A stretch of 7,613 bases of DNA from contig CAYVDN010000095.1 in NCBI GenBank assembly GCA_964450685.1, positions 1 to 7,613 of the forward strand, in the 5' to 3' direction. The position numbers and the translations under genes are program-made. The notes under the pieces were generated by a model, which saw only the letters and a program-made list of their open reading frames with translations, was not told the origin of the DNA and ran no database searches. Shown in pieces: positions 1 through 5,886 of the stretch; position 1 is the first letter of the stretch; each line of letters opens with the position of its first letter. The DNA comes from JBAOHV01 sp964450685. Its GTDB lineage: Bacteria; Actinomycetota; Acidimicrobiia; Acidimicrobiales; Microtrichaceae.

Positions 1-221
1 CCGTGGATCAGCTTCTCGTAGGGCCAGTCGGTCGGGTGGGTCGAGTGCTCCTCGGTGATGATCAGCCCGGCCCCGCCCTCGGCCCGTGCCGCGTAGTAGG
101 CGGCGTGCTGCTCGGTCGGAAGGCCGTCACGGGCGTAGTTGGTCAGGTGCGCGCTGAAGACGATCCGGTTGCGCACCGTTACGGGTCCCAGTTGCAGGGG
201 CGACCAGAGCAGCTCGCTCAT
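1..221 (-). CDS. Mycofactocin-associated FadH/OYE family oxidoreductase, N-terminal fragment
   Basis: This is a partial gene: the first 73 codons lie here and the rest runs off the left edge. It starts at ATG 219-221 and begins MSELLWSPLQLGPVTVRNRI, the usual opening of an Old Yellow Enzyme (OYE) FMN-binding barrel. It continues with an R-x-EGGAG-LIITEE segment and ends in THPTDWPYEKL. The complete OYE gene at 869-2848 has the same elements in the same order (GGAGVVVIEE, VHPSDWPYER), so the two are paralogs. Members of this family found near mycofactocin genes are predicted FMN/NAD(P)H enzymes of the FadH (2,4-dienoyl-CoA reductase) type; the substrate is unknown. Whether the C-terminal FAD/NAD(P)H domain or the Fe-S cysteines are present cannot be seen. 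No Shine-Dalgarno precedes the ATG, but a TANNNT box lies 6 nt upstream, so a leaderless transcript is possible. The family call is fairly secure; the function is inferred. Confidence 0.85.
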   Translation of the reverse strand, partial: MSELLWSPLQLGPVTVRNRIVFSAHLTNYARDGLPTEQHAAYYAARAEGGAGLIITEEHSTHPTDWPYEKLIH

Positions 222-227
222 GCTCGC

Positions 228-233
228 AGGCTA
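228..233 (-). promoter_or_regulatory. Candidate -10 box for a leaderless OYE transcript
   Basis: Read on the minus strand this is TAGCCT, matching the actinobacterial TANNNT -10 pattern, and it ends 6 nt before the ATG at 221. The ATG would then be at or next to the transcription start, as in leaderless actinobacterial mRNAs. The lack of a ribosome binding site before this ATG agrees. No good -35 is visible. This is inference from one short motif. Confidence 0.3.
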
Positions 234-318
234 GGCAGCGCGGCGGCCGCGCCGCGAACCGACACGAGCCGTGCAGGGCGGCAGGGGTCGCGCTGCTCGT
301 CCCGGGTTCCGGACCGCC

Positions 319-387
319 GACGATCACTCCCGGTGCGATTGCTGTCGTTGGACGGCAGTAATCGCACCGAGTCGTGCGGTGATTGTC
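319..387 (-). terminator. Long hairpin downstream of the 125-aa gene, possible terminator
   Basis: The core 331-369 folds into 17 consecutive base pairs, two of them G-U, with arm 331-347 pairing 353-369 around a 5-nt loop. A further 10-bp outer stem (319-328 with 378-387, two G-U) can form across an asymmetric internal loop and reaches into the stop codon of the 125-aa gene (386-388). Its place immediately after that stop suggests termination or mRNA 3'-end protection on the minus strand. There is no U-tract, so it is not a classical intrinsic terminator, although U-poor hairpins are proposed as terminators in actinobacteria. The rest of 222-385 holds only the candidate -10 box at 228-233 and a short GC-rich dyad at 239-256. 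Confidence 0.5.
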
Positions 388-763
388 AGGCTGCGTGGCG
401 GCGCCTGCCGATCGCCACGGCGGTAGCGACCCCGGCGATCGAGGACGCTGCAGCCGCCGCACCCCCGGCGACCGCTGCGACACGCCCCCACAGCACCTTG
501 CCCTTGTCACCGTCGAGCAGGTCGCTCACCTTTCGGTGCGAGTCGACCAGGACGTCACCGACGGGCTCGAGTCCGAAGCTGACGAGCTTGCCCTTGTGCA
601 CGTGCCCGAACAGGCCCCCCGGCATCGCGACCGCCACGTCGTCGTGACGACGGAACGGCGAGTCAGCGGATCTTGCCAGGTCGAGAGCGTCCTGCACCGT
701 GCGTTCGAGCACTGTGGTCGGCGTGGCGACCGGGTCGGTGAGCGTGATGCTGGTGGCGGTCAT
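386..763 (-). CDS. Conserved-looking small protein of unknown function with hydrophobic C-terminus
   Basis: I do not recognise the family of this 125-aa protein. The start ATG at 761-763 is well supported by a perfect AGGAGG (772-777) 8 nt upstream. The N-terminal 20 residues are Thr/Ser/Pro-rich. Residues 20-90 look like a soluble, mixed-charge domain containing AMPGGLFGHVHKGKL and then VGDVLVDSHRKVSDLL. Residues about 94-118 are an Ala/Gly/Val-rich stretch that could be a weak membrane segment, followed by Arg-Arg-Arg-His, which would suit a tail anchor with the bulk of the protein in the cytoplasm. It lies between two FadH/OYE paralogs on the same strand, but has its own candidate promoter (813-840) and is followed by a long hairpin, so it may be transcribed alone. 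A role with the mycofactocin or OYE enzymes is only suggested by position. Confidence 0.75.
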   Translation of the reverse strand: MTATSITLTDPVATPTTVLERTVQDALDLARSADSPFRRHDDVAVAMPGGLFGHVHKGKLVSFGLEPVGDVLVDSHRKVSDLLDGDKGKVLWGRVAAVAGGAAAAASSIAGVATAVAIGRRRHAA

Positions 764-782
764 CGGCGATGCCTCCTGAACG

Positions 783-804
783 GCAACTGTCTGAACGCAG
801 TTGC
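783..804 (-). promoter_or_regulatory. Dyad in the leader of the 125-aa gene, operator or leader hairpin
   Basis: A perfect 7-bp inverted repeat, GCAACTG (783-789) and CAGTTGC (798-804), flanks an 8-nt centre. It lies just downstream of the predicted transcription start and upstream of the AGGAGG site. It could be an operator for a repressor or a small leader hairpin in the mRNA. The dyad is seen; its function is inferred. Confidence 0.35.
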
Positions 805-812
805 AGGATCTC

Positions 813-840
813 AGGGTAACGGTGTTTGCCGTGAGGTCAA
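813..840 (-). promoter_or_regulatory. Candidate promoter for the 125-aa gene
   Basis: On the minus strand a -35-like TTGACC (835-840) is followed after 16 nt by TACCCT (813-818), which fits TANNNT. Transcription would start near 806, giving a leader of roughly 40 nt that contains the dyad at 783-804 and the strong Shine-Dalgarno at 772-777. The promoter lies in the 105-bp gap after the upstream OYE stop codon, consistent with independent expression of the small gene. Confidence 0.4.
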
Positions 841-868
841 CAGGGCAGTTCGCCCCAGAACCAGTCGA

Positions 869-2848
869 TCAGCCGAGCGCGAGCGCGGCTCGGCGGCCCT
901 CGAGGATCGCGTCGTGGATCGTCCGCGGCGCAACACAGTCACCGACCCGATTCACGTGGAGCTCATCGTGGGTGTTCAGCTCCTCCCACAGGGCGTCGTC
1001 GGGTAGGCGGTGACCTGCATCCACGACTGACGACACGGTCAGGTCGCGACGTTCACCGGTGAAGCGGTCCTCGAGTACAGCGACACCCTTCTTCGCCGAT
1101 CTCAGGATGCTGCGACGGTGCAGCTCCACACCTGCCTGCTGGAGCCGTGCGTTGGCGGGCGCCAGGTCGCCTGAACGAGAGAGCTCGTTGCCGACGACGT
1201 TGTCCTGGGTCGCCAGGTGGACCTCGCGGCCTTCGGCTACGAGGAGCTCCGCGACTGAGACTCCGACCGGACCCCCGATCGGATCCCACACCAGCGTCGG
1301 ACCGACCGGCAGCGATGCGGGGGCGTCAAGGACCACCGCTGCGGGCAGCACGACGGCGGCCCTGCTCGTGTCGAAGGTCGGCTCACCGGCCCTGGCTCCG
1401 GTGGCGACTATCACGTGGGCTCCGGCGACGACTAGCTCCTCGGCCTGCACCCTGTGCTGGGTGTGGATCTCCACGCCGTTGCGCACGCACTCGCTCTCGA
1501 GCCAGTCGACCAGCATGGTCAACCTCTGCCAACCGGGACCCTTCGCTGCCACCCTGACAATCCCGCCGGGCCGGTCGGCTGCTTCGTAGAGCTGGACCCG
1601 ATGACCGCGCAGGGACGCGACGCGGGCCGCCTCGAGTCCGGCTGGTCCGCCCCCGACGACGACGACGTCGAGCTGATGCAGGGCGGCTCCCTCGACGGGC
1701 GTGTCCTCGGTCTCGTGACCTGCCGACGGATCGCCCAGCGAGGTGACGATCGGGTTGCGGTTGTCGCGCACCTGGCTGCGCTGGTTGGAGAGTGTGCACG
1801 GCCGCACCCGCTCCGGGTTACCCGCGGCGACCTTGGCCACCAGCTCGGCATCGCTGATCTGTGCCCGGGTCATCTCGACCCCGTCGGCCACGCCGTCGGC
1901 GAGCGCCCACTCGGCCTGGTCGACATCGACGATCGAACCCTGAGCGACGACCTGGACGCGCCCCTCGCTGGCCGAGTGAACGGCGGCTCGCACCGAGCGG
2001 CACAGCTCGAGGTTGAATCCGGTTGGTGTGTGTCCGTCCGGGCGGGTCGCGGCGACGGAGAAGATCGAGCCGCGCACGACGGTCAACATGTCGACACGTG
2101 GGCCATCGGGGTGGGCGACGACCGATGCCGCCAGGTCAGGTGCCTGCTCCGGTGTGATGCCCGCCCACGGTGCCAGCTCGTCGCACGAGAGGCGCAGTGC
2201 CACTACCGACTCGCCGACCGCCTCACGCACTACTCGCAGGACATCACGCAACAGCCTCGTACGGTCCTCACCCCATTCGTCGCCGCGATGGTTGGTCAGC
2301 CCTGACAGGAACTGGCGCAGAAGCGAGTACTGCCCAGCGTTGATCTCGACACCGTCGCAGCCGGCCTCGACCGCAGCGCGTGCGGCCGCCGCGAAACCCT
2401 CGACCACGGCCGCGATGTCTTCCGCTTCCATCCACTTGGGCACCTCGCGGCTGTTGACCTCGGGCACGCGTGACGGTGCCCACAGCTCTCGCTGACTCCA
2501 GTGCGATGTGCCCTGGCCACCCGCGTGACCGAGCGCCGCCAGCACGACCGAGCCCTCGGCCCGACACGCCTCGGAGATCTGCGCCCAGCCGGGTGAGCAG
2601 TCCGCGGCGAGCGGCGCCCGCTCGTAGGGCCAGTCCGACGGATGAACCGAGGCCTCCTCGATGACCACGACACCAGCGCCGCCGGCAGCGCGCCGCCGGT
2701 AGTAGGCGAGGTGACGATCCGAGAGAGCCCGTGTACGACCCAGGTTCGTCTCGTGGGGACCGAACACGACGCGGTTCGGTGCTTCGACTGCGCCGATGCG
2801 CCACGGCGCCAGCAGCGGCGAGGGATTCGGTGTGACCACGAACGACAT
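869..2848 (-). CDS. Mycofactocin-associated FadH/OYE family flavin oxidoreductase lacking Fe-S cysteines
   Basis: This 659-aa protein has the two-part layout and length of 2,4-dienoyl-CoA reductase FadH: an OYE-type FMN barrel (about 1-345), a linker, and an FAD/NAD(P)H domain (about 390-659). The second domain opens with DVVVVGGGPAGLEAA, a Rossmann nucleotide-binding loop, and ends with GDCVAPRTIHDAILEG, typical for the family. Barrel landmarks are GGAGVVVIEE (56-65), GHAGGQG (107-113) and VEINAGQYSLLRQFLSGLTN (167-186). In E. coli FadH, CX2CX3CX11C between the domains binds a 4Fe-4S cluster. Here the spacing is kept but the residues are Cys351, Ser354, Ser358 and Ser370, so a normal cluster is unlikely. 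The usual OYE HGAHGYL element is also altered. The gene begins 98 bp after mftC on the same strand, with a weak TGAGG site before ATG 2846-2848. It may be a mycofactocin-linked ene-reductase or dehydrogenase; the substrate is unknown. Confidence 0.9.
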   Translation of the reverse strand: MSFVVTPNPSPLLAPWRIGAVEAPNRVVFGPHETNLGRTRALSDRHLAYYRRRAAGGAGVVVIEEASVHPSDWPYERAPLAADCSPGWAQISEACRAEGSVVLAALGHAGGQGTSHWSQRELWAPSRVPEVNSREVPKWMEAEDIAAVVEGFAAAARAAVEAGCDGVEINAGQYSLLRQFLSGLTNHRGDEWGEDRTRLLRDVLRVVREAVGESVVALRLSCDELAPWAGITPEQAPDLAASVVAHPDGPRVDMLTVVRGSIFSVAATRPDGHTPTGFNLELCRSVRAAVHSASEGRVQVVAQGSIVDVDQAEWALADGVADGVEMTRAQISDAELVAKVAAGNPERVRPCTLSNQRSQVRDNRNPIVTSLGDPSAGHETEDTPVEGAALHQLDVVVVGGGPAGLEAARVASLRGHRVQLYEAADRPGGIVRVAAKGPGWQRLTMLVDWLESECVRNGVEIHTQHRVQAEELVVAGAHVIVATGARAGEPTFDTSRAAVVLPAAVVLDAPASLPVGPTLVWDPIGGPVGVSVAELLVAEGREVHLATQDNVVGNELSRSGDLAPANARLQQAGVELHRRSILRSAKKGVAVLEDRFTGERRDLTVSSVVDAGHRLPDDALWEELNTHDELHVNRVGDCVAPRTIHDAILEGRRAALALG

Positions 2849-2946
2849 CGTGCCTCAGGCCGCGAGGTGGCGGACAACCCGTGCTGACCGCTCGACCTGA
2901 CGACACCTGGTAGGGCGAGAACCGTACGGCCCCGACCCTGCTGTGG

Positions 2947-4143
2947 TCAGCCCCTGGATCGGCGGGTGGGGCGCAGCGTCACCGGTGACGGAACCGGTAC
3001 ACCGGGTCTGGAATGGTCGAGCGGCGAACGCGGCACCGATGCGCCAGCGCCGATCGCTTCGAGTAGTGGCTCGGCGTTGCCCAGGACGCATTCCGGGTCG
3101 GGATCGGTCAGCTCCAGCCCGACGAAGAACTTGGACGCCATGCAGCCGCCCTGGCACGCGTCGTAGCTGCCGCAACTGGTGCAGGCGCCTTCGCTGCCGG
3201 GTTCGCGCAGCGACCGGAACAGCTCGGAGCCTCGCCACACCTCGGTGAAGCCGCCGGCGTCGCGGACGTTGCCGGCGAGGAACTCGTCGTGGATGACGAA
3301 GGGGCATGCGTAGACGTCACCCACTGGGTCGATCAGGCACACGACCCTGCCCGCTCCGCACAGGTTCAGACCCGGGAGCGGGTCCCCCAACGCGGAGAGG
3401 TGGAAGAAGGAGTCACCGGTGAGAACGTCGGGGCGGCCGAGCAGCCAGTGGTACAGCTGGCGCTGCTGCGCCTGGGTCGGATGCAGCTCCTGCCAGCTGT
3501 CGGCCCCGCGACCCGACGGGCGCAGCCGGGTGACCCGAAGCTGGGCACCGTACTCGTCGGCGATCGCCTTGAAGCCGTCGAGCTGGTCGACGTTGTGGCG
3601 TGTGGCCACCAAGCTGATCTTGAACGCACCGAAACCTGCGTCGCGCAGGTTGTCCATCGCCTGGCGTGCCGCGGCGAACGAACCCTGGCCGCGCACGGCG
3701 TCGTTGATGTCGGCATCCGCACCGTCGATCGAGATCTGTATGTCCAGGTAGTCCATCGACGCCAGTCGCCGAGCCGCCGACTCGTCGATGAACGTCCCGT
3801 TGGTCGAGAACTTCACCCCGACGTGGTGGGCTGCTGCGTACTCGAGGATGTCGAAGAAGTCGTGGCGCAGCATCGGTTCCCCACCACCGATGTTCACGTA
3901 GAAGACCTTCAGCCGTTCGAGCTCGTCGATGACGGCGAAGCACTCCTCGGTGCTCAACTCGCGCGGGTCACGCCGGCCGGATGACGAAAGGCAGTGGACG
4001 CATGACAGGTTGCAGGCGTAGGTGAGCTCCCAGGTCAGACAGATCGGAGCGTCGAGGCCTTCCTTGAACTCCTCGACAAGGCTGCGCGTCGCCGCGATCG
4101 GTTGGGTCCGGACCGATGGCCTCGTCGCTGGAGCTGCGGTCAT
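2947..4143 (-). CDS. mftC: Mycofactocin radical SAM maturase MftC
   Basis: MftC is the radical SAM/SPASM enzyme that acts on the MftA C-terminal Val-Tyr, first oxidatively decarboxylating the tyrosine and then forming the carbon-carbon crosslink. The protein is 398 aa from ATG 4141-4143. The radical SAM cluster motif CNLSCVHC places cysteines at 44, 48 and 51, and GGEP follows at 87-90. The C-terminal SPASM region has cysteines at 262, 269, 280, 321, 324, 330, 334 and 352, enough for two auxiliary Fe-S clusters. The N-terminal element APICLTWELTYACNLSC and the GSYDACQGGCMASKFF stretch are typical of the family. The chosen ATG overlaps the mftB stop as ATGA, which implies translational coupling; an in-frame GTG at 4158 would add five residues. 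The last 30 or so residues are Pro/Arg-rich and probably unstructured. Confidence 0.97.
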   Translation of the reverse strand: MTAAPATRPSVRTQPIAATRSLVEEFKEGLDAPICLTWELTYACNLSCVHCLSSSGRRDPRELSTEECFAVIDELERLKVFYVNIGGGEPMLRHDFFDILEYAAAHHVGVKFSTNGTFIDESAARRLASMDYLDIQISIDGADADINDAVRGQGSFAAARQAMDNLRDAGFGAFKISLVATRHNVDQLDGFKAIADEYGAQLRVTRLRPSGRGADSWQELHPTQAQQRQLYHWLLGRPDVLTGDSFFHLSALGDPLPGLNLCGAGRVVCLIDPVGDVYACPFVIHDEFLAGNVRDAGGFTEVWRGSELFRSLREPGSEGACTSCGSYDACQGGCMASKFFVGLELTDPDPECVLGNAEPLLEAIGAGASVPRSPLDHSRPGVPVPSPVTLRPTRRSRG

Positions 4144-4442
4144 CGGTCGCTCGCGCACGTATCGGCCACACGTTCGATCATCTGCGAGTCGTCCAGGGTT
4201 GCTAGGGCGGTGAGGAACGACGGCCAGCGACTGGGCTCGACACCGACGATTCCGAGGACATCTCCAACGCTGCTGCGACCGTCGAACGCCTCGACCACCG
4301 CGACCAGGTCAGGGTGCTTCAGAAACGACAGCTTGCGAGTGTCGAAGCTGTAGGCGAGCGCACCGAAGCGCTCGGGCCGCAGCGAGACCCCCGATGCCAG
4401 ACGGAAGACGGAGTCGGGTTCGACCACAGAGCAGGTCGTCAT
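4140..4442 (-). CDS. mftB: Mycofactocin precursor-binding chaperone MftB
   Basis: MftB is a small PqqD-like protein (RiPP recognition element) that binds MftA and presents it to MftC. From ATG 4440-4442 it is 100 aa, beginning MTTCSVVEPDSVFRLASGVS. The central RPERFGALAYSFDTRKLSFL and following KHPDLVAVVEAFDG match the beta-hairpin and helix expected of MftB. The reading frame stays open upstream to 4658, but the extra 72 residues would read through mftA in another frame and look non-natural (Ser/Arg-rich), so the internal ATG is preferred. The Shine-Dalgarno before it is weak. The gene lies 46 bp after mftA, and its TGA overlaps the mftC ATG. Confidence 0.93.
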   Translation of the reverse strand: MTTCSVVEPDSVFRLASGVSLRPERFGALAYSFDTRKLSFLKHPDLVAVVEAFDGRSSVGDVLGIVGVEPSRWPSFLTALATLDDSQMIERVADTCASDR

Positions 4443-4488
4443 CGGATCAGCAGCGCTTCGGGAGTCCGGCGTGCAGGGGTAAGCGGAC

Positions 4489-4632
4489 TCAGTAGACGCC
4501 GCACATGCCGTCGATGGACACCTCTTCGACGAGCAGCTCCTCCTCGACGAGGACCTCAGCATCGACATCGGCAGCAGCCGCTGCGGCGTCGGCCAGAGGC
4601 GCTTCGGTTTCGTTACGAGTGTCGAGCGACAT
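4489..4632 (-). CDS. mftA: Mycofactocin precursor peptide MftA
   Basis: This 47-aa ribosomal peptide is the source of mycofactocin. It starts at ATG 4630-4632 with AGGAG at 4638-4642, 5 nt upstream, and ends ...EEVSIDGMCGVY, the signature C-terminus of the family. The last two residues, Val46-Tyr47, are the substrate of MftC; MftE later releases the modified dipeptide from the leader. The leader is acidic, with two LVEE repeats (VLVEEELLVEEVS) that probably contact MftB. It also holds six consecutive alanines (residues 16-21) between Asp15 and Asp22, which make it somewhat longer than the roughly 30-residue MftA I recall from mycobacteria. It is first in the minus-strand unit mftA-mftB-mftC. 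The call is very secure from the C-terminus and neighbours. Confidence 0.97.
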   Translation of the reverse strand: MSLDTRNETEAPLADAAAAAADVDAEVLVEEELLVEEVSIDGMCGVY

Positions 4633-4652
4633 GCGAACTCCTGGGTCGTGTG

Positions 4653-4682
4653 GGCCACGATGCTATCGAGACGGCCACGATG
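4653..4682 (-). promoter_or_regulatory. Direct repeat overlapping a candidate mftA promoter
   Basis: GGCCACGATG occurs twice, at 4653-4662 and 4673-4682, exactly 20 bp apart, about two helical turns. It overlaps a possible minus-strand promoter with -35-like GTGACA (4681-4686) and -10-like TAGCAT (4660-4665), separated by a rather short 15 nt. Transcription would start about 20 nt before the mftA ATG. Repeats on one helix face over promoter elements suggest regulator half-sites. The repeat is certain; the promoter and its control are inferred. Confidence 0.35.
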
Positions 4683-4703
4683 TCACACCGCCCGGCAGCG
4701 AAA

Positions 4704-4731
4704 CGTCGAATCGGCTAGAACCGACTCGACG
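4704..4731. promoter_or_regulatory. Dyad in the mftA-adh divergent region, candidate operator
   Basis: An inverted repeat, CGTCGAATCGG (4704-4714) and CCGACTCGACG (4721-4731), pairs at 10 of 11 positions around a 6-nt centre. It is placed between the divergent mftA and alcohol dehydrogenase genes. In mycobacteria the TetR-family regulator MftR controls mft genes, and a dyad of this size would suit such a dimer, but no mftR is in the window. A second short GC stem (4735-4739 with 4744-4748) follows, just before the alcohol dehydrogenase Shine-Dalgarno. Confidence 0.4.
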
Positions 4732-4767
4732 TCGGCCGGGGGGCCGGCACCGATGAGGGGGTAACAG

Positions 4768-5886
4768 ATGCCTACGACTTCGCGAGCAGCCGTGCTTTGG
4801 GAGATCGGCGACGACTGGAAGATCGAGGAAGTGACGCTCGACGACCCCAAAGCCGGCGACGTGCTCGTGAAGATGGCCTACGCCGGTATGTGCCACTCCG
4901 ATGAGCACGCAGTGACCGGCGACCTGCCGCTTGGCCTTCCGGTGATCGGTGGGCACGAGGGCTCGGGCGTCGTCGAGGCCGTCGGACCGGGCGTGACGAG
5001 CGTCGCCCCGGGTGACCACGTCTCGATGTCGTTCATCCCGAGCTGTGGCCGCTGCAAGTGGTGCTCCACCGGCCGTCAGTTCCTCTGCGACGAGGGCGCC
5101 AAGTTGTTCGACATCGGGATGATGAGCGACGGACGCGAAGCCCACCACGTCAACGGTCAGCCCATCGGCCGGTACGCGCAGATCGGCAGCTTCTCCGAGT
5201 ACACCCTGATCAGCGAGAACTCCGTCGTGCGGGTTGAGCCCGACCTACCGCTCGACGTCGTGGCGCTCGTGTCTTGCGGAGTCGCGACCGGGTTCGGATC
5301 GGCCACCGAGCGTGCGGGCACCAAGCCTGGCGACAACGTCGCCGTCATCGGCATCGGCGGCATCGGCATCAACGCTGTGCAGGGCGCCCGCGCCGCCGGA
5401 GCCAAGCGGGTGATCGCGATCGACCCCGTCGAGTTCAAACGCGAACAGGCGATGGAGTTCGGTGCGACGCACACCTACTCCTCGGTCGAGGAGGCGATGG
5501 CGGCGGTTCCCGACCTGACCTGGGGTGACATGTGCGACCGGGTCGTGCTCAGCGCCGGGGTGGTCCACGGCGACATGGTCGAGCCTGCGCTCAACCTGAC
5601 GGCCAAGGATGGCACGCTGGTGATCACCGGGCTCGCTCCGATGATCGAGACCGACGCCCAGATGAACCTCTTCATGCTCTCGATGATGAACAAGGAGATA
5701 AAGGGGACGGTGTTCGGGTCCACCAATCCCCGGGCGCAGATTCCCAACCTCTTGTCCATGTACCGCGAGGGAGAACTCAAGCTCGACGAGCTGATCACCC
5801 GCCGCTACCCGCTCGAGGAAATCAACCAGGGCTACGCGGACATGCGTGACGGCAAGAACATCCGTGGCGTCATCGACTTCACCTGA
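4768..5886 (+). CDS. NDMA-type, mycofactocin-linked zinc-dependent alcohol dehydrogenase
   Basis: This 372-aa medium-chain zinc alcohol dehydrogenase oxidises an alcohol to an aldehyde. It resembles the actinobacterial group assayed with the artificial acceptor N,N-dimethyl-4-nitrosoaniline (NDMA), whose NAD(H) stays bound and is thought to be re-oxidised by mycofactocin. Visible motifs are catalytic zinc ligands Cys42, His63-Glu64 and Cys170 (VSCGVATG), a structural-zinc motif CX2CX2CX7C at Cys93, 96, 99 and 107, the Rossmann loop GIGGIG at 195-200, and Asp219 at the strand end, which favours NAD over NADP. ATG 4768 has GAGGGGG (4755-4761) 6 nt upstream. The gene is divergent from mftA, supporting the mycofactocin link, and its 3' end overlaps the downstream AAA+ gene. 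The natural substrate cannot be told from sequence. Confidence 0.93.
   Translation: MPTTSRAAVLWEIGDDWKIEEVTLDDPKAGDVLVKMAYAGMCHSDEHAVTGDLPLGLPVIGGHEGSGVVEAVGPGVTSVAPGDHVSMSFIPSCGRCKWCSTGRQFLCDEGAKLFDIGMMSDGREAHHVNGQPIGRYAQIGSFSEYTLISENSVVRVEPDLPLDVVALVSCGVATGFGSATERAGTKPGDNVAVIGIGGIGINAVQGARAAGAKRVIAIDPVEFKREQAMEFGATHTYSSVEEAMAAVPDLTWGDMCDRVVLSAGVVHGDMVEPALNLTAKDGTLVITGLAPMIETDAQMNLFMLSMMNKEIKGTVFGSTNPRAQIPNLLSMYREGELKLDELITRRYPLEEINQGYADMRDGKNIRGVIDFT

Noticed and set aside
239..256. GC dyad CGCGGC-GGCCGC-GCCGCG upstream of the second OYE gene
   Set aside because: Only 6 bp of pure GC stem; easily expected by chance at this base composition.
3..647. Plus-strand open frame (214 codons) across the left end
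   Set aside because: It runs antisense to the OYE fragment and the 125-aa gene and through the hairpin; its composition is Arg/Pro/Ser-rich and non-natural.
1454..2305. Long plus-strand open frame (283 codons) opposite the FadH/OYE gene
   Set aside because: It is antisense to a clear 659-aa flavoenzyme and shows no recognisable domain; such frames are common in GC-rich DNA.
2849..2946. Terminator between mftC and the OYE gene
   Set aside because: The 98-bp gap holds no convincing stem-loop or promoter, so co-transcription of mftC with the OYE gene remains the simpler reading.
3289..3984. Plus-strand open frame (231 codons) opposite mftC
   Set aside because: It is antisense to mftC, which has all the expected cysteine motifs; the translation looks like a reverse-strand shadow.
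4443..4658. N-terminal extension of mftB to 172 aa
   Set aside because: The extension reads through mftA in another frame, has Ser/Arg-rich composition and is not part of known MftB proteins.
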